From Colletes latitarsis (lineage: Eukaryota; Arthropoda; Insecta; Hymenoptera; Colletidae): DNA of 64,000 nucleotides. Both the position numbers and the translations under genes were made by a program. Positions 1 through 8,379 of the stretch are shown one piece after another. Positions within the stretch are counted from its first letter, which is position 1, and each line of letters begins with the position of its first letter. The notes under the pieces are model-generated. The model was not told the DNA's origin and searched no databases. It was given only the letters and a program-made list of their open reading frames with translations. The stretch is taken from contig NW_027488377.1 of assembly GCF_051014445.1 (NCBI RefSeq), positions 992,001 to 1,056,000 of the forward strand, read 5' to 3'.

Positions 1-758
1 TTCTCCAGCTGAGTTGCAGTTTTAACAGCCCACGAATGTTTTGTTGTACTTTGCAATAATGGGTACTCATACAGGTCCCACGAACGAAAACTCATGCTTA
101 GGTATTGTCCGCTTTCCAAAATCCGCAACATCGATAGTTTATTCGTATCATTCAGTATAATGCGAGGCATTCGCCACTGTATCTTTAGTAATTCAATCTC
201 CGGCTCCAGCGCGGAATTTGCAATGATGCAGTTGTTATCATTGCGAGCGCGTATAAGAATGAGTTCATGTCGAGCATTGACTACTATACGCCTGTAATCT
301 TCGCAAAACCCCAACAGCATATTGAGCGGTACACAAAAGTTAAAGTAACCTGTCGGTATGTTTGATTGTGCGGCCCATCCAGCATTCCGTAAAATTAACG
401 ATTTGTCATATGTTGAGGACACAAATGTTTTGATGGTACTTGTTATCCCAACGTTTCTGTTACGATCGATCTCCACACCATTGAGTTCATATCGAATTTC
501 ATCAAACATAAAAGCAACACAATTATTTCCGAGGAACGCATCCAACTCATTGTTTGGCTTCTTTACTATGAATCTTCCTTCAACGCATAGAAAGCTCTCA
601 CATGGTAGCGTGTATAAATCCTGCTGTTGTATAGGTATTCGTATCTCATCGTTGTGTCCAAACGTTGTGTTGGCGTATGGGTTGTATGTGTGAGTCTCAA
701 TCTTGACAATGCGATCATCAAAGATCGGTTCGCTTCCAATGTTTAAGATATTAGCCAT
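1..758 (-). CDS. Polinton/adintovirus-like major capsid protein (hexon-like), 3' part outside window
   Basis: Partial gene. An uninterrupted minus-strand frame of 252 codons runs from the ATG at 758 to base 1 with no stop, so the C-terminal part lies left of the window. The protein would be the double-jelly-roll major capsid protein that forms trimeric capsomers in Polinton/Maverick elements and adintoviruses. Recognition rests on the segment FMFDEIRYELNGVEID near residue 80, which I recall from arthropod Polinton capsid proteins, and on position: minor capsid protein, protease and packaging ATPase follow in the order usual for these elements. The start overlaps the stop region of a small upstream ORF by 8 bases. 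I see no frameshift in the visible part. The family call is moderately sure because only about half of the usual length is present. Confidence 0.7.
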   Translation of the reverse strand, partial: MANILNIGSEPIFDDRIVKIETHTYNPYANTTFGHNDEIRIPIQQQDLYTLPCESFLCVEGRFIVKKPNNELDAFLGNNCVAFMFDEIRYELNGVEIDRNRNVGITSTIKTFVSSTYDKSLILRNAGWAAQSNIPTGYFNFCVPLNMLLGFCEDYRRIVVNARHELILIRARNDNNCIIANSALEPEIELLKIQWRMPRIILNDTNKLSMLRILESGQYLSMSFRSWDLYEYPLLQSTTKHSWAVKTATQLE

Positions 759-957
759 TTCGTACAACAAAACCCAACGATTTCAGAAATTCAACATTCG
801 ATGCAGTAAGTTTTGTGGGTGATCGAATTGTCCTCTCGCCTGATGGTTTTAGACAGTCAATATTTGATACAGTGTGGTGTGCAAGCGATTGAATTGTCTT
901 CTCTTTATTTTCATGCGTCGTCTGTTTCACTTGCTCCCCTTCGTTCAGCACAAGCAT
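751..957 (-). CDS. small Polinton ORF between the two capsid genes
   Basis: A 68-residue ORF whose start lies 6 bases after the stop of the minor capsid gene and whose stop overlaps the start of the major capsid gene by 8 bases. This tight packing on one strand is the main argument that it is real. The product is hydrophilic and Lys/Thr-rich. Its C-terminus (LTASNVEFLKSLGF) resembles a short motif I associate with small arthropod Polinton proteins, but I cannot name a function. It has no signal peptide or membrane segment. It could also be a chance ORF in a short spacer. Confidence 0.4.
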   Translation of the reverse strand: MLVLNEGEQVKQTTHENKEKTIQSLAHHTVSNIDCLKPSGERTIRSPTKLTASNVEFLKSLGFVVRNG

Positions 958-963
958 CTCCTA

Positions 964-1662
964 TTACAGTCGTCTCCGCACATGCAATCGAACGGTGATC
1001 TGTTCCCCTCGAAAATCGAGCAATTGATCGTCTTGATTCACAACGCGAATCGTCAAATCCGAAATGCTTCGTGCAGTAATCGGAAGGTAAATGATCTGTG
1101 TTGGTCTTTCCGATATCTTATATCCTGGTGGAACGGTAGGCGAAAACTCATGTATCGTGTGCGCACACTTGTTATTGCTGTAAGCGCCAGCTGTCACGTT
1201 GCATTCAATGCGAATGATATTTACATTCATTATATTGATTGATGTATCCGATTCGTGCCATTTTCGTGGTTGTAGCATCCGATTCGTTGAAAACCCCAGT
1301 AACGAGCCAATAGTATTGGGTTTGGTAAAATTTATGCTATAATTACACCTGATTTCGCTCTTCATCGTATTGTTGTTAGCTCTAAGCATCAAGGGCGGGT
1401 TCCCTTCATTATCCCATGAAAGCGATCGTTGCAAATACATGTGAATGTCGTCCAGCTCATAAGATCCCTCGGGAATAATGATTTCCTTATCATCATTATC
1501 ATAGTAAAATTTATTATTTGACAAATTTACATTCGGTATTGTGTAATATGTTTCAAAGTCCATAACACCGAGTTCGTAATCACCATTGCTCAAATCGATG
1601 GCTGGAAAATAGCTTACTGCGAGAATACTACTTTGCCCGGTGAGCGTTAGCGTCAGCGACAT
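964..1662 (-). CDS. Polinton minor capsid protein (penton-like)
   Basis: A 232-residue protein if started at the internal ATG at 1662, where it begins MSLTLTLTGQSS. The frame is open 57 bases further upstream, but that extension overlaps the protease gene and looks unlike the family. The segment YFPAIDLSNGDYELGVMDFETYYTIPN is typical of the single-jelly-roll minor capsid (penton-like) proteins of arthropod Polintons, as I remember them. Here it covers roughly residues 17-44. The role would be to form the pentameric vertices of an icosahedral capsid together with the hexon-like protein. It sits between the protease and the major capsid gene on the same strand with spacers of only 19 and 6 bases, consistent with a late structural cluster. 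The frame is intact. Confidence 0.72.
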   Translation of the reverse strand: MSLTLTLTGQSSILAVSYFPAIDLSNGDYELGVMDFETYYTIPNVNLSNNKFYYDNDDKEIIIPEGSYELDDIHMYLQRSLSWDNEGNPPLMLRANNNTMKSEIRCNYSINFTKPNTIGSLLGFSTNRMLQPRKWHESDTSINIMNVNIIRIECNVTAGAYSNNKCAHTIHEFSPTVPPGYKISERPTQIIYLPITARSISDLTIRVVNQDDQLLDFRGEQITVRLHVRRRL

Positions 1663-1681
1663 GTTCCAACGGATACTGGAG

Positions 1682-2383
1682 TTAAAGCGTACAATGATTA
1701 TCCTTAAATTGATTGTCAACTGTCAGCAGAAACTGTAAACACAGCTGTCGACAATTGCTTTGATTATAGCGCTGATAAGGCATGTGATTATACTCAATTA
1801 CACTATTCTTCAAATATTGTATCAGTTCCCTTGGTGGTTGAAGATTGCCAAAACTATCAAAATATATGGCGCATGTTCCCCGTTTTGCGTATGCCACCCA
1901 ATGAGTACCTGGTCCCTCAACAGTATCCAAATTTACGATCCCGCTCTCATTCCTGCGTACCCCATCTGTTGGTAAAGTATTGTGCATAAAAATACCTCTG
2001 AAATATGGAATACGCATACGTTTTGCCAGTTGCTGCAGTTGTATGTTTGTGGTTACGCCTTCAGGCATTTTAATTTTGACTTTTCTTTTCCTCTTTGAGA
2101 CTCCTCGCCCGCGTTTGTATGGCGCGAGATAAAGTCCGCGACCTTCCATGGCGAGATTATGACGTTTCATTTCTTCTAGCTGGCGATGCATTGCCTTCTT
2201 ATCGTTCACAGCCTTCGCGACTCCTGCCGCCCCTCCGACCAATGAGCCAAGAACCCCCAATAAAGGTAAAATCGGTAGGATACCGCCACGTTTCGCCGTT
2301 GGAAGTATTCGCTTCTTCACAGCACTCTTTTTTTCTTTTTCAAACCCATGCCGAATTTTGTTTTGGCCTTCATAGCCGCCCAA
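1682..2383 (-). CDS. pX-like region fused to adenain-like cysteine protease
   Basis: 233 residues in this frame. Residues 35-60 form a hydrophobic, Gly/Ala-rich stretch (GILPILPLLGVLGSLVGG). A basic tract at 88-106 (KRGRGVSKRKRKVKIK) resembles the small membrane-active/core proteins (pVI/pX type) of Polintons and adenoviruses. From about residue 110 the protein looks like an adenain-type (C5/Ulp1-like) maturation protease: His161 in GTHWVAY, Asp176 in YFDSFG, and a cysteine pair C211/C215 in NCRQLCLQFL. The order H-D-C and the spacing fit the family. The Gly that usually follows the nucleophile is Arg here. The listed start is nominal: the N-terminus probably continues from the upstream PLA2-like frame through a -1 shift at a seven-A run (2328-2334), so the two may be one protein or one broken gene. 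Confidence 0.68.
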   Translation of the reverse strand: MGGYEGQNKIRHGFEKEKKSAVKKRILPTAKRGGILPILPLLGVLGSLVGGAAGVAKAVNDKKAMHRQLEEMKRHNLAMEGRGLYLAPYKRGRGVSKRKRKVKIKMPEGVTTNIQLQQLAKRMRIPYFRGIFMHNTLPTDGVRRNESGIVNLDTVEGPGTHWVAYAKRGTCAIYFDSFGNLQPPRELIQYLKNSVIEYNHMPYQRYNQSNCRQLCLQFLLTVDNQFKDNHCTL

Positions 2384-2682
2384 ACGGTTGTAGCAGCAGC
2401 CTTTTCCCCGAGACTGGAATCTCTCGCAGTAATGCGTTCTTGTGCTTTTGCTGCTAGGATGTTGTCAGCTGCGTGTCGTTTTACGAGATCGTTATTTTGT
2501 GAATACGCTATATCATGCTCGCGACATGCAGCATCCAGCGGATTGATACCTTGATCGCCTCGCGCCAAACGTTTCTCTAAATGTGTTCCGGGGCCACAAA
2601 ACTGATAACCTGGAATATGTAATTCAATCGGAAGTGTGTTTATAACGCGATTTAATAGGCCTTTCCCAATTTTTGCTGACAT
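2317..2682 (-). CDS. phospholipase A2-like virion protein
   Basis: 121 residues. The Ca-binding-loop pattern YQFCGPGTHLEKRL lies at about 26-39 and the catalytic helix DAACREHDIAY holds His56-Asp57. This is the layout of the PLA2 domain found in parvovirus VP1 and in minor virion proteins of Polintons/adintoviruses, where it helps breach membranes during entry. The C-terminus (AAMKAKTKFGMGLKKKK) is basic and ends in a stop just after a poly-A tract. The next frame opens exactly there with a pX-like and protease region, overlapping by 67 bases. The gene is the first of the minus-strand capsid cluster and diverges from the ATPase gene. The core is intact. Confidence 0.72.
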   Translation of the reverse strand: MSAKIGKGLLNRVINTLPIELHIPGYQFCGPGTHLEKRLARGDQGINPLDAACREHDIAYSQNNDLVKRHAADNILAAKAQERITARDSSLGEKAAATTVWAAMKAKTKFGMGLKKKKRVL

Positions 2683-2842
2683 TCGTCACAGTTGTTTATC
2701 GATGGTGGTGGTAGACAGTCAATGTGTGTTCTGCTGACTCGACAGGTTATATTTGAATACTGATCGTTTCAGCTCTATGCATCGCTATAAATAGACCAGC
2801 ACTCTTTCGAAAGTATCTTCATTTGTATAATGCTGATAAAAT
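2683..2842. promoter_or_regulatory. divergent intergenic region with TATA box
   Basis: 160 bases separate the minus-strand capsid cluster from the plus-strand ATPase cluster. On the plus strand TATAAATA lies at 2786-2793, 50 bases before the ATPase start and in a plausible core-promoter position. On the minus strand only an AT-rich stretch near 2745-2760 is visible. The region probably drives both clusters. No TATA-like sequence of comparable quality was found elsewhere in the Polinton part. Confidence 0.45.
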
Positions 2843-3532
2843 ATGCAGTTCATACGCCAATCACCTATGATCAAAGTGACTAATCTAGACAAAAAGATAC
2901 AGTCTGAGAAAGAGTTACGCAAACATGGAAATATGCTGCCGGCCTCTATACGTGGTATCATCTGCGGTCCATCGAATTGTGGCAAAACGAACGTGTTGAT
3001 TAGTTTGTTAGAAAGTCCGCACGGTGTTCGTTTCGAAAACGTATACATGTACTCGAAATCGTTGCACCAACCGAAATATCGATATCTAGAAAATATATTC
3101 TCATCGATAGACGAAATTGGTTATTTTACATTTTCGAATAACAGCGATGTCGTTCCGCTGAGCGATGCACTTCCGAATTCCATTTTTATCTTTGATGATG
3201 TGGCATGTGATAAGCAAAACGTGGTAAGAGAATACTTTGCAATGGGTAGGCACTCGGACGTTGACTGTTTCTATCTTTGTCAGACATATGCAAAGATACC
3301 GAAGCATCTGATACGCGACAACGCGAACCTGCTGATCATGTTCAAACAAGATGGTACAAATCTAAAACATGTATACAACGATCATGTTAACACTGACATG
3401 TCATTTGAGAATTTCTGCAAATTGTGTACCGCTTGTTGGCAAGAAAAATATGGATTTGTAGTGATTGATAAAGACAGCACATTATGGAATGGTCGCTATA
3501 GAAAGGGATTTAATGACTTTGCAATATCATAA
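2843..3532 (+). CDS. Polinton genome-packaging ATPase (FtsK/HerA, A32-like)
   Basis: 229 residues from an ATG 50 bases downstream of a TATA box. Walker A is GPSNCGKT at residues 42-49. Walker B is the hydrophobic strand SIFIFDD, ending at Asp118-Asp119. This is the pattern of the A32-like packaging ATPases of Polintons, adintoviruses and large DNA viruses, which pump the genome into the procapsid. The length matches Polinton ATPases. It is the first gene of the plus-strand cluster, back to back with the capsid cluster, and no stop or frameshift is seen. Confidence 0.85.
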   Translation: MQFIRQSPMIKVTNLDKKIQSEKELRKHGNMLPASIRGIICGPSNCGKTNVLISLLESPHGVRFENVYMYSKSLHQPKYRYLENIFSSIDEIGYFTFSNNSDVVPLSDALPNSIFIFDDVACDKQNVVREYFAMGRHSDVDCFYLCQTYAKIPKHLIRDNANLLIMFKQDGTNLKHVYNDHVNTDMSFENFCKLCTACWQEKYGFVVIDKDSTLWNGRYRKGFNDFAIS

Positions 3533-3576
3533 CATGTTCAGTTAATTCCGATACGTTGACAAAGCAGTGTTCCAAC

Positions 3577-4821
3577 ATGAGCAACAATATTGAAGATTGT
3601 GAGAGGATAACGAAACAGATTGCGAGAACGAGTGATTTGATTCGCAAAAAGTATCGTGAATTGAAAACTGGTAAAATTGAGGAAGAGATTGCGCTGGAAA
3701 AACACTTTAAGCCTGTTACTGAACCGTTGAAAGCAATTGTTGATAACGCGACAAAAAATTATGATCTATACAATAATACAGATATCGGAAGCGAACCATT
3801 ACCCACTCCGAATATCAAAGAATTGGATAAAACACAATCAAATTACTGGCTAAATCTTTCGAAACCACTAAAAATAAAAAAACCAAGATTAAGCAGTTTA
3901 CTCGATATGAATCCCATGATTTCTACACCGGCCTCTACATCGATTAAGACGATGCCAACAATAAAAAGCTCAGCAAGTCTACCCGATACGAATCTGATGG
4001 CCTCTACACCGATTAAGATAGTACCAACAATAAAAACCTCAGCAAGATTAAGCAGTTTACCTGGTATGAATACGATGACCTCTATACCGATTAAAACAAC
4101 ACCAGCAACAAAAAGCTTAGGAAACGAAGATACTTTTGAAAGTCCAAAAAGCTTAGCAAACGAAGATGTTTTTGAAAGCCCAAAAAGCAGTTTCTCAACA
4201 TCTGTTCGAAGTCGGTTGCAAACGTCGGAAGGTGAAAAAACGTTGCGGAATCACCTAGGTCCGCTGAGTCAAAAATACATCGCGCCTGTATTACGTGGAG
4301 ACATAGAGGTTGGTATGGATCATGTGTATGGTGTATATCTCGGTAATGATGGACCGATGCTCGGTAATAAACATGTTGATGTGGACAATGCTGATAACAT
4401 AATTATCGATGGCATACGATATTCTGGTACACCCGGTCTTTATGAATTGATATTTAAGAAAATTCCAGATAACGACATTTATACTGAGGCTGATGAATGC
4501 AAATATAGGGACATACTACTGACAACGAGTGCACATAAGTACAAGCATGATTCGTATGGTAAAACATTAGGCAACAAAGGATACAAGTATAACTATGTAA
4601 TCAAACCTTTATTGAAAGATAGAAAAGTTGGAAAGGGTGTACCAAGCTCGATGAGATTAACCAGCAACAAGATTGAATACGTTCATTGGAATGATCCTAA
4701 CGAACTCGTAGATCGGCTTCGATTGCTCGAGGCTTCGCGTCAAGCTGGTCACAATGCTCACGATGATGAGATGTTATCGATTATCGAGGAACTTCGCGAG
4801 GCAGAGCTCATTATAAATTAA
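3577..4821 (+). CDS. unknown Polinton structural-type protein with repeat linker
   Basis: 414 residues from ATG 3577; the frame is open 21 bases further upstream without an ATG. The N-terminal 60 residues are helical and charged. Residues about 110-205 are a low-complexity Ser/Thr/Pro/Lys linker made of three imperfect repeats of the type MxSTPIKxxPTIKSSARL, followed by two NEDxFESPKS units. From about 220 a compact domain follows with GPLSQKYIAP, YGVYLGNDGPMLG and YSGTPGLYELIF. I recall similar C-terminal domains in uncharacterised proteins of ant and cnidarian Polintons (a DUF8207-like domain, name from memory), but I know no function. The position after the ATPase suggests a virion or replication-associated role. 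Confidence 0.6.
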   Translation: MSNNIEDCERITKQIARTSDLIRKKYRELKTGKIEEEIALEKHFKPVTEPLKAIVDNATKNYDLYNNTDIGSEPLPTPNIKELDKTQSNYWLNLSKPLKIKKPRLSSLLDMNPMISTPASTSIKTMPTIKSSASLPDTNLMASTPIKIVPTIKTSARLSSLPGMNTMTSIPIKTTPATKSLGNEDTFESPKSLANEDVFESPKSSFSTSVRSRLQTSEGEKTLRNHLGPLSQKYIAPVLRGDIEVGMDHVYGVYLGNDGPMLGNKHVDVDNADNIIIDGIRYSGTPGLYELIFKKIPDNDIYTEADECKYRDILLTTSAHKYKHDSYGKTLGNKGYKYNYVIKPLLKDRKVGKGVPSSMRLTSNKIEYVHWNDPNELVDRLRLLEASRQAGHNAHDDEMLSIIEELREAELIIN

Positions 4822-4856
4822 GCTGCACTTTGACGATAGAATCAATCATTATCAAA

Positions 4857-5195
4857 ATGCCAATCAACAAGTTTGGGTCATCGTTTGGAACAATGGAATC
4901 ATACTATCGCTGGAATGGAGTAGTGAGAAATTATGTGCACAACAACGCTCTATGTATTGTCGGTGCCGATTATGATGCAAAGGCGCGCAAGATTCGTCGA
5001 GTAGCACCACCTGTAGAGGATGGTGACGCTATCAACAAACTATACTTGCAAGAAAACATGACATTTATAAAAAATCGGCAAGATGAATTCGACAAGAAGA
5101 TGATCATGTTTCAAGATTACGTTCAGAATTTGAAAGATCAACTGAATCACTTGGAGAGGGATATTATCGAATTCCGAAATCAAATGCATCAATAG
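4857..5195 (+). CDS. small coiled-coil Polinton protein, possible fibre/attachment base
   Basis: 112 residues from ATG 4857, chosen because the 27 open bases upstream lack an ATG. The N-terminal half carries the segment APPVEDGDAINKLYLQ. It resembles the short linker common in phage and viral tail-fibre proteins, where an (A)xxxDAxNKxYVD pattern precedes a trimeric shaft. The last 50 residues (from ENMTFIKNRQDEF) form a continuous amphipathic helix with heptad-like spacing, so a coiled-coil oligomer is likely. The gene begins 35 bases after the stop of the preceding gene, as in a co-transcribed pair. The fibre-like idea is inference; the small coiled-coil shape is what the sequence shows. Confidence 0.55.
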   Translation: MPINKFGSSFGTMESYYRWNGVVRNYVHNNALCIVGADYDAKARKIRRVAPPVEDGDAINKLYLQENMTFIKNRQDEFDKKMIMFQDYVQNLKDQLNHLERDIIEFRNQMHQ

Positions 5196-5205
5196 CTGGA
5201 TGTTG

Positions 5206-5366
5206 GGACGTTGGAACGTTGGGACGTTGGAACGTTGGGGTGTTGGAACGTTGGGGTGTTGGAACGTTGGGACGTTGGAACGTTGGGACGTTGGAACGTT
5301 GGGACGTTGGGACGTTGGGACGTTGGGACGTTGGGACGTTGGGATGTTGGGGACGTTGGGGTGTTG
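5206..5366 (+). repeat. 8-bp minisatellite (GGGACGTT), about 20 units
   Basis: Tandem array of GGGACGTT with GGAACGTT and GGGGTGTT variants, often alternating, starting 10 bases after the stop of the coiled-coil gene and ending before the integrase. Because 8 is not a multiple of 3, all frames read through with an 8-residue repeat (NVPTSQRP type on the minus strand). Those ORFs are not genes. Confidence 0.95.
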
Positions 5367-5429
5367 AGACTTTGAACATTGATTGATAAGACGTGTGCGT
5401 TAGGTCTTCGCGTTAGTGGCGAGTCATAC

Positions 5430-6374
5430 ATGGCCGAGAAGAAAACCTCCAGTATCGAGAAACGATGTCTTGTGGAAGAATTGCATGCTCCAGCGAGAAG
5501 ACATTTTCCTCGAAGACGCGTCATAGTACATGGATACGACGACCTATGGCAAGCGGACGTGGTCGAGATGCGACCTTACACGCGATATAACAGAGGCTTC
5601 CATTACATACTCACTGTTATCGATGTGCTGAGTAAGCATGCGTGGGCTATACCCCTCAAAACCAAGAATGGAAATGAAGTTTCTACAGCGATCGGGAAGA
5701 TAATCCGAGACAGTGGGAGGTACCCGAAAAATTTGCAGACCGACAAAGGAAAGGAATTTTACAACGCAAATATGCAAAAACTTTTGTCAAAATACACAAT
5801 AAATCATTATTCAACGTATTCGGTGATGAAGGCGTCTGTCGTCGAGCGGTTCAATCGTACACTCAAAAACGATATGTGGAAACTGTTCACACTTAATGGA
5901 AATTATAAATGGATTGATTCGCTGCAGCATCTCATATCAAATTACATCGCGCGAAAGCATCGAACTATCGCTATGCGACCAATTGATGTTACACCAACAA
6001 ACGCTGCTAAGCTCTTAACAATGGCGTATAATCATATAAAAATTGCCGCTCCTGCACGATTCAAAGTGGGAGATGCAGTACGCGTGAGCAAATTCAAGAC
6101 AATTTTTGAAAAAAGTTAAACACCGAATTGGAGCACTGAAATATTTACAATCGCCGAGGTACAGAAAACTAATCCTGCAACGTATCTACTGAAAGATATT
6201 TATGAAAAACCAATTGCTGGAGGATTCTACGAACACGAGTTGCAACGCGTTGCAAATTCCGACGTGTATCTAGTTGAAAAAGTATTGCGTAAGAAGGGGA
6301 ACAACGTGTACGTAAAATGGTTGGGGCTCAATAACTCGCACAATTCGTGGATCCACAAAAGTAATGTTTTGTAA
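5430..6374 (+). pseudogene. Polinton retroviral-type integrase, broken by one in-frame stop
   Basis: From ATG 5430 (MAEKKTSSIEKR) the frame encodes an rve-type integrase core with Asp in LWQADVVEM, Asp in LQTDKGKEF and Glu in SVVERFNRTLK, i.e. a D-D-E triad with about 34 residues between the last two. A stop at 6117-6119 ends this frame after KTIFEKS. The same frame then continues from 6120 to a stop at 6372-6374 with a recognisable chromodomain/SH3-like C-terminus (VEKVLRKKGNNVYVKWLGL ... SWIHKSNVL), which Polinton integrases normally carry. The gene is therefore one nonsense mutation away from a continuous frame, and the truncated form lacks the target-binding C-terminal domain. An AATAAA lies near 6394. 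Integrase is expected near one end of a Polinton. Confidence 0.85.
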
Positions 6375-6479
6375 CATAATTATTCATTGCTTTAATAAAT
6401 ATATCATATTTTTAAATCATCAAAACATGGTATCTAATTTCTTTCCCATGGTAAGGGTCTCCATATATATATGTTACAG

Positions 6480-7275
6480 AATTCTTTGCCTGTGAATGCA
6501 ATGTATACGTTTGCAGAAGTTGCGTTTTTGCACGTGTTCAGTGTAATCTAAAACGTCTTGCAAAAAAAACGTTGCGCTCTTCGCAAAAGAAGAACATGCG
6601 ACATAAAATAAGAATATGAATAGCGTGTACGTAAAATGATTAGGACCCCAATAGCTCACACAATTCGTGTGTAATGTTATACGCTTTGCAGAAGTTTCAT
6701 GTTTAGACATGTTCAAGGTAATCTAAAAAATTTTTTGCAAAAAGTTGCACTTTTCACAGAAGAAGAACACGTGATATAAAAAATTCCTCCTTCCCCACAA
6801 ATGATCTATGTCGCGAAGAATATTATTTGTTTGCATCATCCTGCGAATGTAATGTTATACGCTTTGCAGAAGTTGCATGTTTAGACGTGTTCAAGGCAAT
6901 CTAAAAGACATTTTTGCAAAAGTTGCACTTTTCGCAGAAGAAGAACATGTGATATAAAAAATTCCTTCCCCCACTACGCGCCACCCGCTTCCCTGAAATT
7001 CGTCCCCCCACTACGCGCCACCCGCATTAATGGAAAAGTAAAAAATAACCGAAAATATGTGCAGAAGAAGAACACGTGAGATAAAAAACTCCTCCTTCCC
7101 CACAAATGATCTATGTCGCGAAGAATATTATTTGTTTGCATCATCCTGCGAATGTAATGTTATACGCTTTGCAGAAGTTGCATGTTTAGACGTGTTCAAG
7201 GCAATCTAAAAGACATTTTTGCAAAAGTTGCACTTTTCGCAGAAGAAGAACATGTGATATAAAAAATTCCTTCCC
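6480..7275 (+). repeat. four diverged copies of a ~120-bp repeat in a Polinton spacer
   Basis: A block running from GTTATACG(C)TTTGCAGAAGTT to AGAAGAACATGTGATATAAAA recurs at about 6495, 6668, 6848 and 7155. The last two lie in a longer duplicated unit of about 305 bases that also contains ATGATCTATGTCGCGAAG (6804 and 7104). Between them are two CCCCACTACGCGCCACCCGC stretches. No credible ORF is present over this 1.1-kb gap between integrase and the next gene. Function unknown; it could be internal repeats near an element end. Confidence 0.85.
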
Positions 7276-7450
7276 CCCACTACGCACCACCCGCTTCCCT
7301 GAAATTCGTCCCCCCACTACGCGCCACCCGCTTCCCTGATACATATGATGCAACGTTGCATTTAAGTGCTGCACAATATTCACACTCGTTTGATAGTATC
7401 GTCGTGAAACATTATCTATTGAATTCTACGTTCAAATTTTTTCTGAAAAA

Positions 7451-8180
7451 ATGAATTATTGCATTCCTTACGATACAGCATGCACAAGTAACGAGTAAGT
7501 ATTATTACCACAATTTTTTTCCTATCCATTTTTTCTTATTGTTATTACTTATTGTCATTACTTACCTTTTATTCTTTATTTACTTTTCTACATGCAACAG
7601 TAGCAAAAAACAGCATCCAACGCCTCATATACTGGGAAGGAGGTTTGCCCTCACATCCACAGCATACAAGTATTTGGATATTGCAATCGGTGTAGGACCT
7701 GTATCCGCCGTGGAAATTATACTTGGTGATACTCGAGGAAATAAATTGTTGCTGTCTTACTCAACATGGATGGTGTTTATTCAGAAACGCGAGGACATCA
7801 AACAACATGTGCTATCAGCTCCTTCTCCAACATCGTTATCAATTTGTGATTTGGTGCTTACGGTTGTTGCAATGCATGATATGAACATTGTACAAGTGAA
7901 ATTGCATGATGCTTGCATGTATATGAAACCGACAACTCTATTGTTTTTATTCGAACTGGAACAGTGCATCGAGCATGCATATTCGTGGCTATGCCAAAAT
8001 GCGCACTATGTTGGTGAGAAATACCAAGAATTTACAAATATTTTAAGACGCAATAGTATTATGCGTAAACGTGATGCAGACAAAATCCTTCGTGAATATT
8101 ACGATAAAAATTCGCTTGTAGATTGCGAGCTGTTAGCATATGCGCTGGATAACATTTTATATGATGCTATTAATAATTAA
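7451..8180 (+). CDS. unknown Polinton-linked protein, two exons with a 106-bp intron
   Basis: A 207-residue product if spliced. Exon 1 is 7451-7494 (MNYCIPYDTACTSN plus two bases). The intron is 7495-7600, starting GTAAGTATT and ending in a long pyrimidine tract and CATGCAACAG. Exon 2 is 7601-8180. The join keeps the frame (Asp at the junction, then SKKQHPTPH). Read without splicing, the frame gives a hydrophobic N-terminus (LLLIVITYLLFFIYF) that is only the translated polypyrimidine tract, so it is not a signal or membrane segment. The body is a mixed alpha/beta protein with GVGPVSAVEIILGD, a central hydrophobic stretch and a helical C-terminus. I do not recognise a function. AATAAA occurs at about 8184 and 8211. 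It follows the integrase, so it may belong to the Polinton or to a neighbour. Confidence 0.6.
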
Positions 8181-8379
8181 AAATAAAAACTGTATCTAAT
8201 TTTTGTGAAATAAAATTTCGAAATAGTCAAAAGACGTCTAATTTCTTTCCCCACCTCCTCTTTATCGACCTTTGATAATTACCTTTGATAATTACCACTT
8301 CTTTTTACCAGATGCATCTCTTTTATCCCCCCTTCCCTTTTTATCGATACCAGGCAATTACCCTCTTTCATTTTCTAAC

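Noticed and set aside
5164..5524. Minus-strand proteins with NVPTSQRP repeats
   Set aside because: All frames of an 8-bp minisatellite stay open; there is no conservation or start context.
7539..7600. Signal peptide or membrane anchor at the N-terminus of the 7.5-8.2 kb gene
   Set aside because: The hydrophobic codons are the pyrimidine tract of a well-formed intron; the spliced frame begins at 7451 instead.
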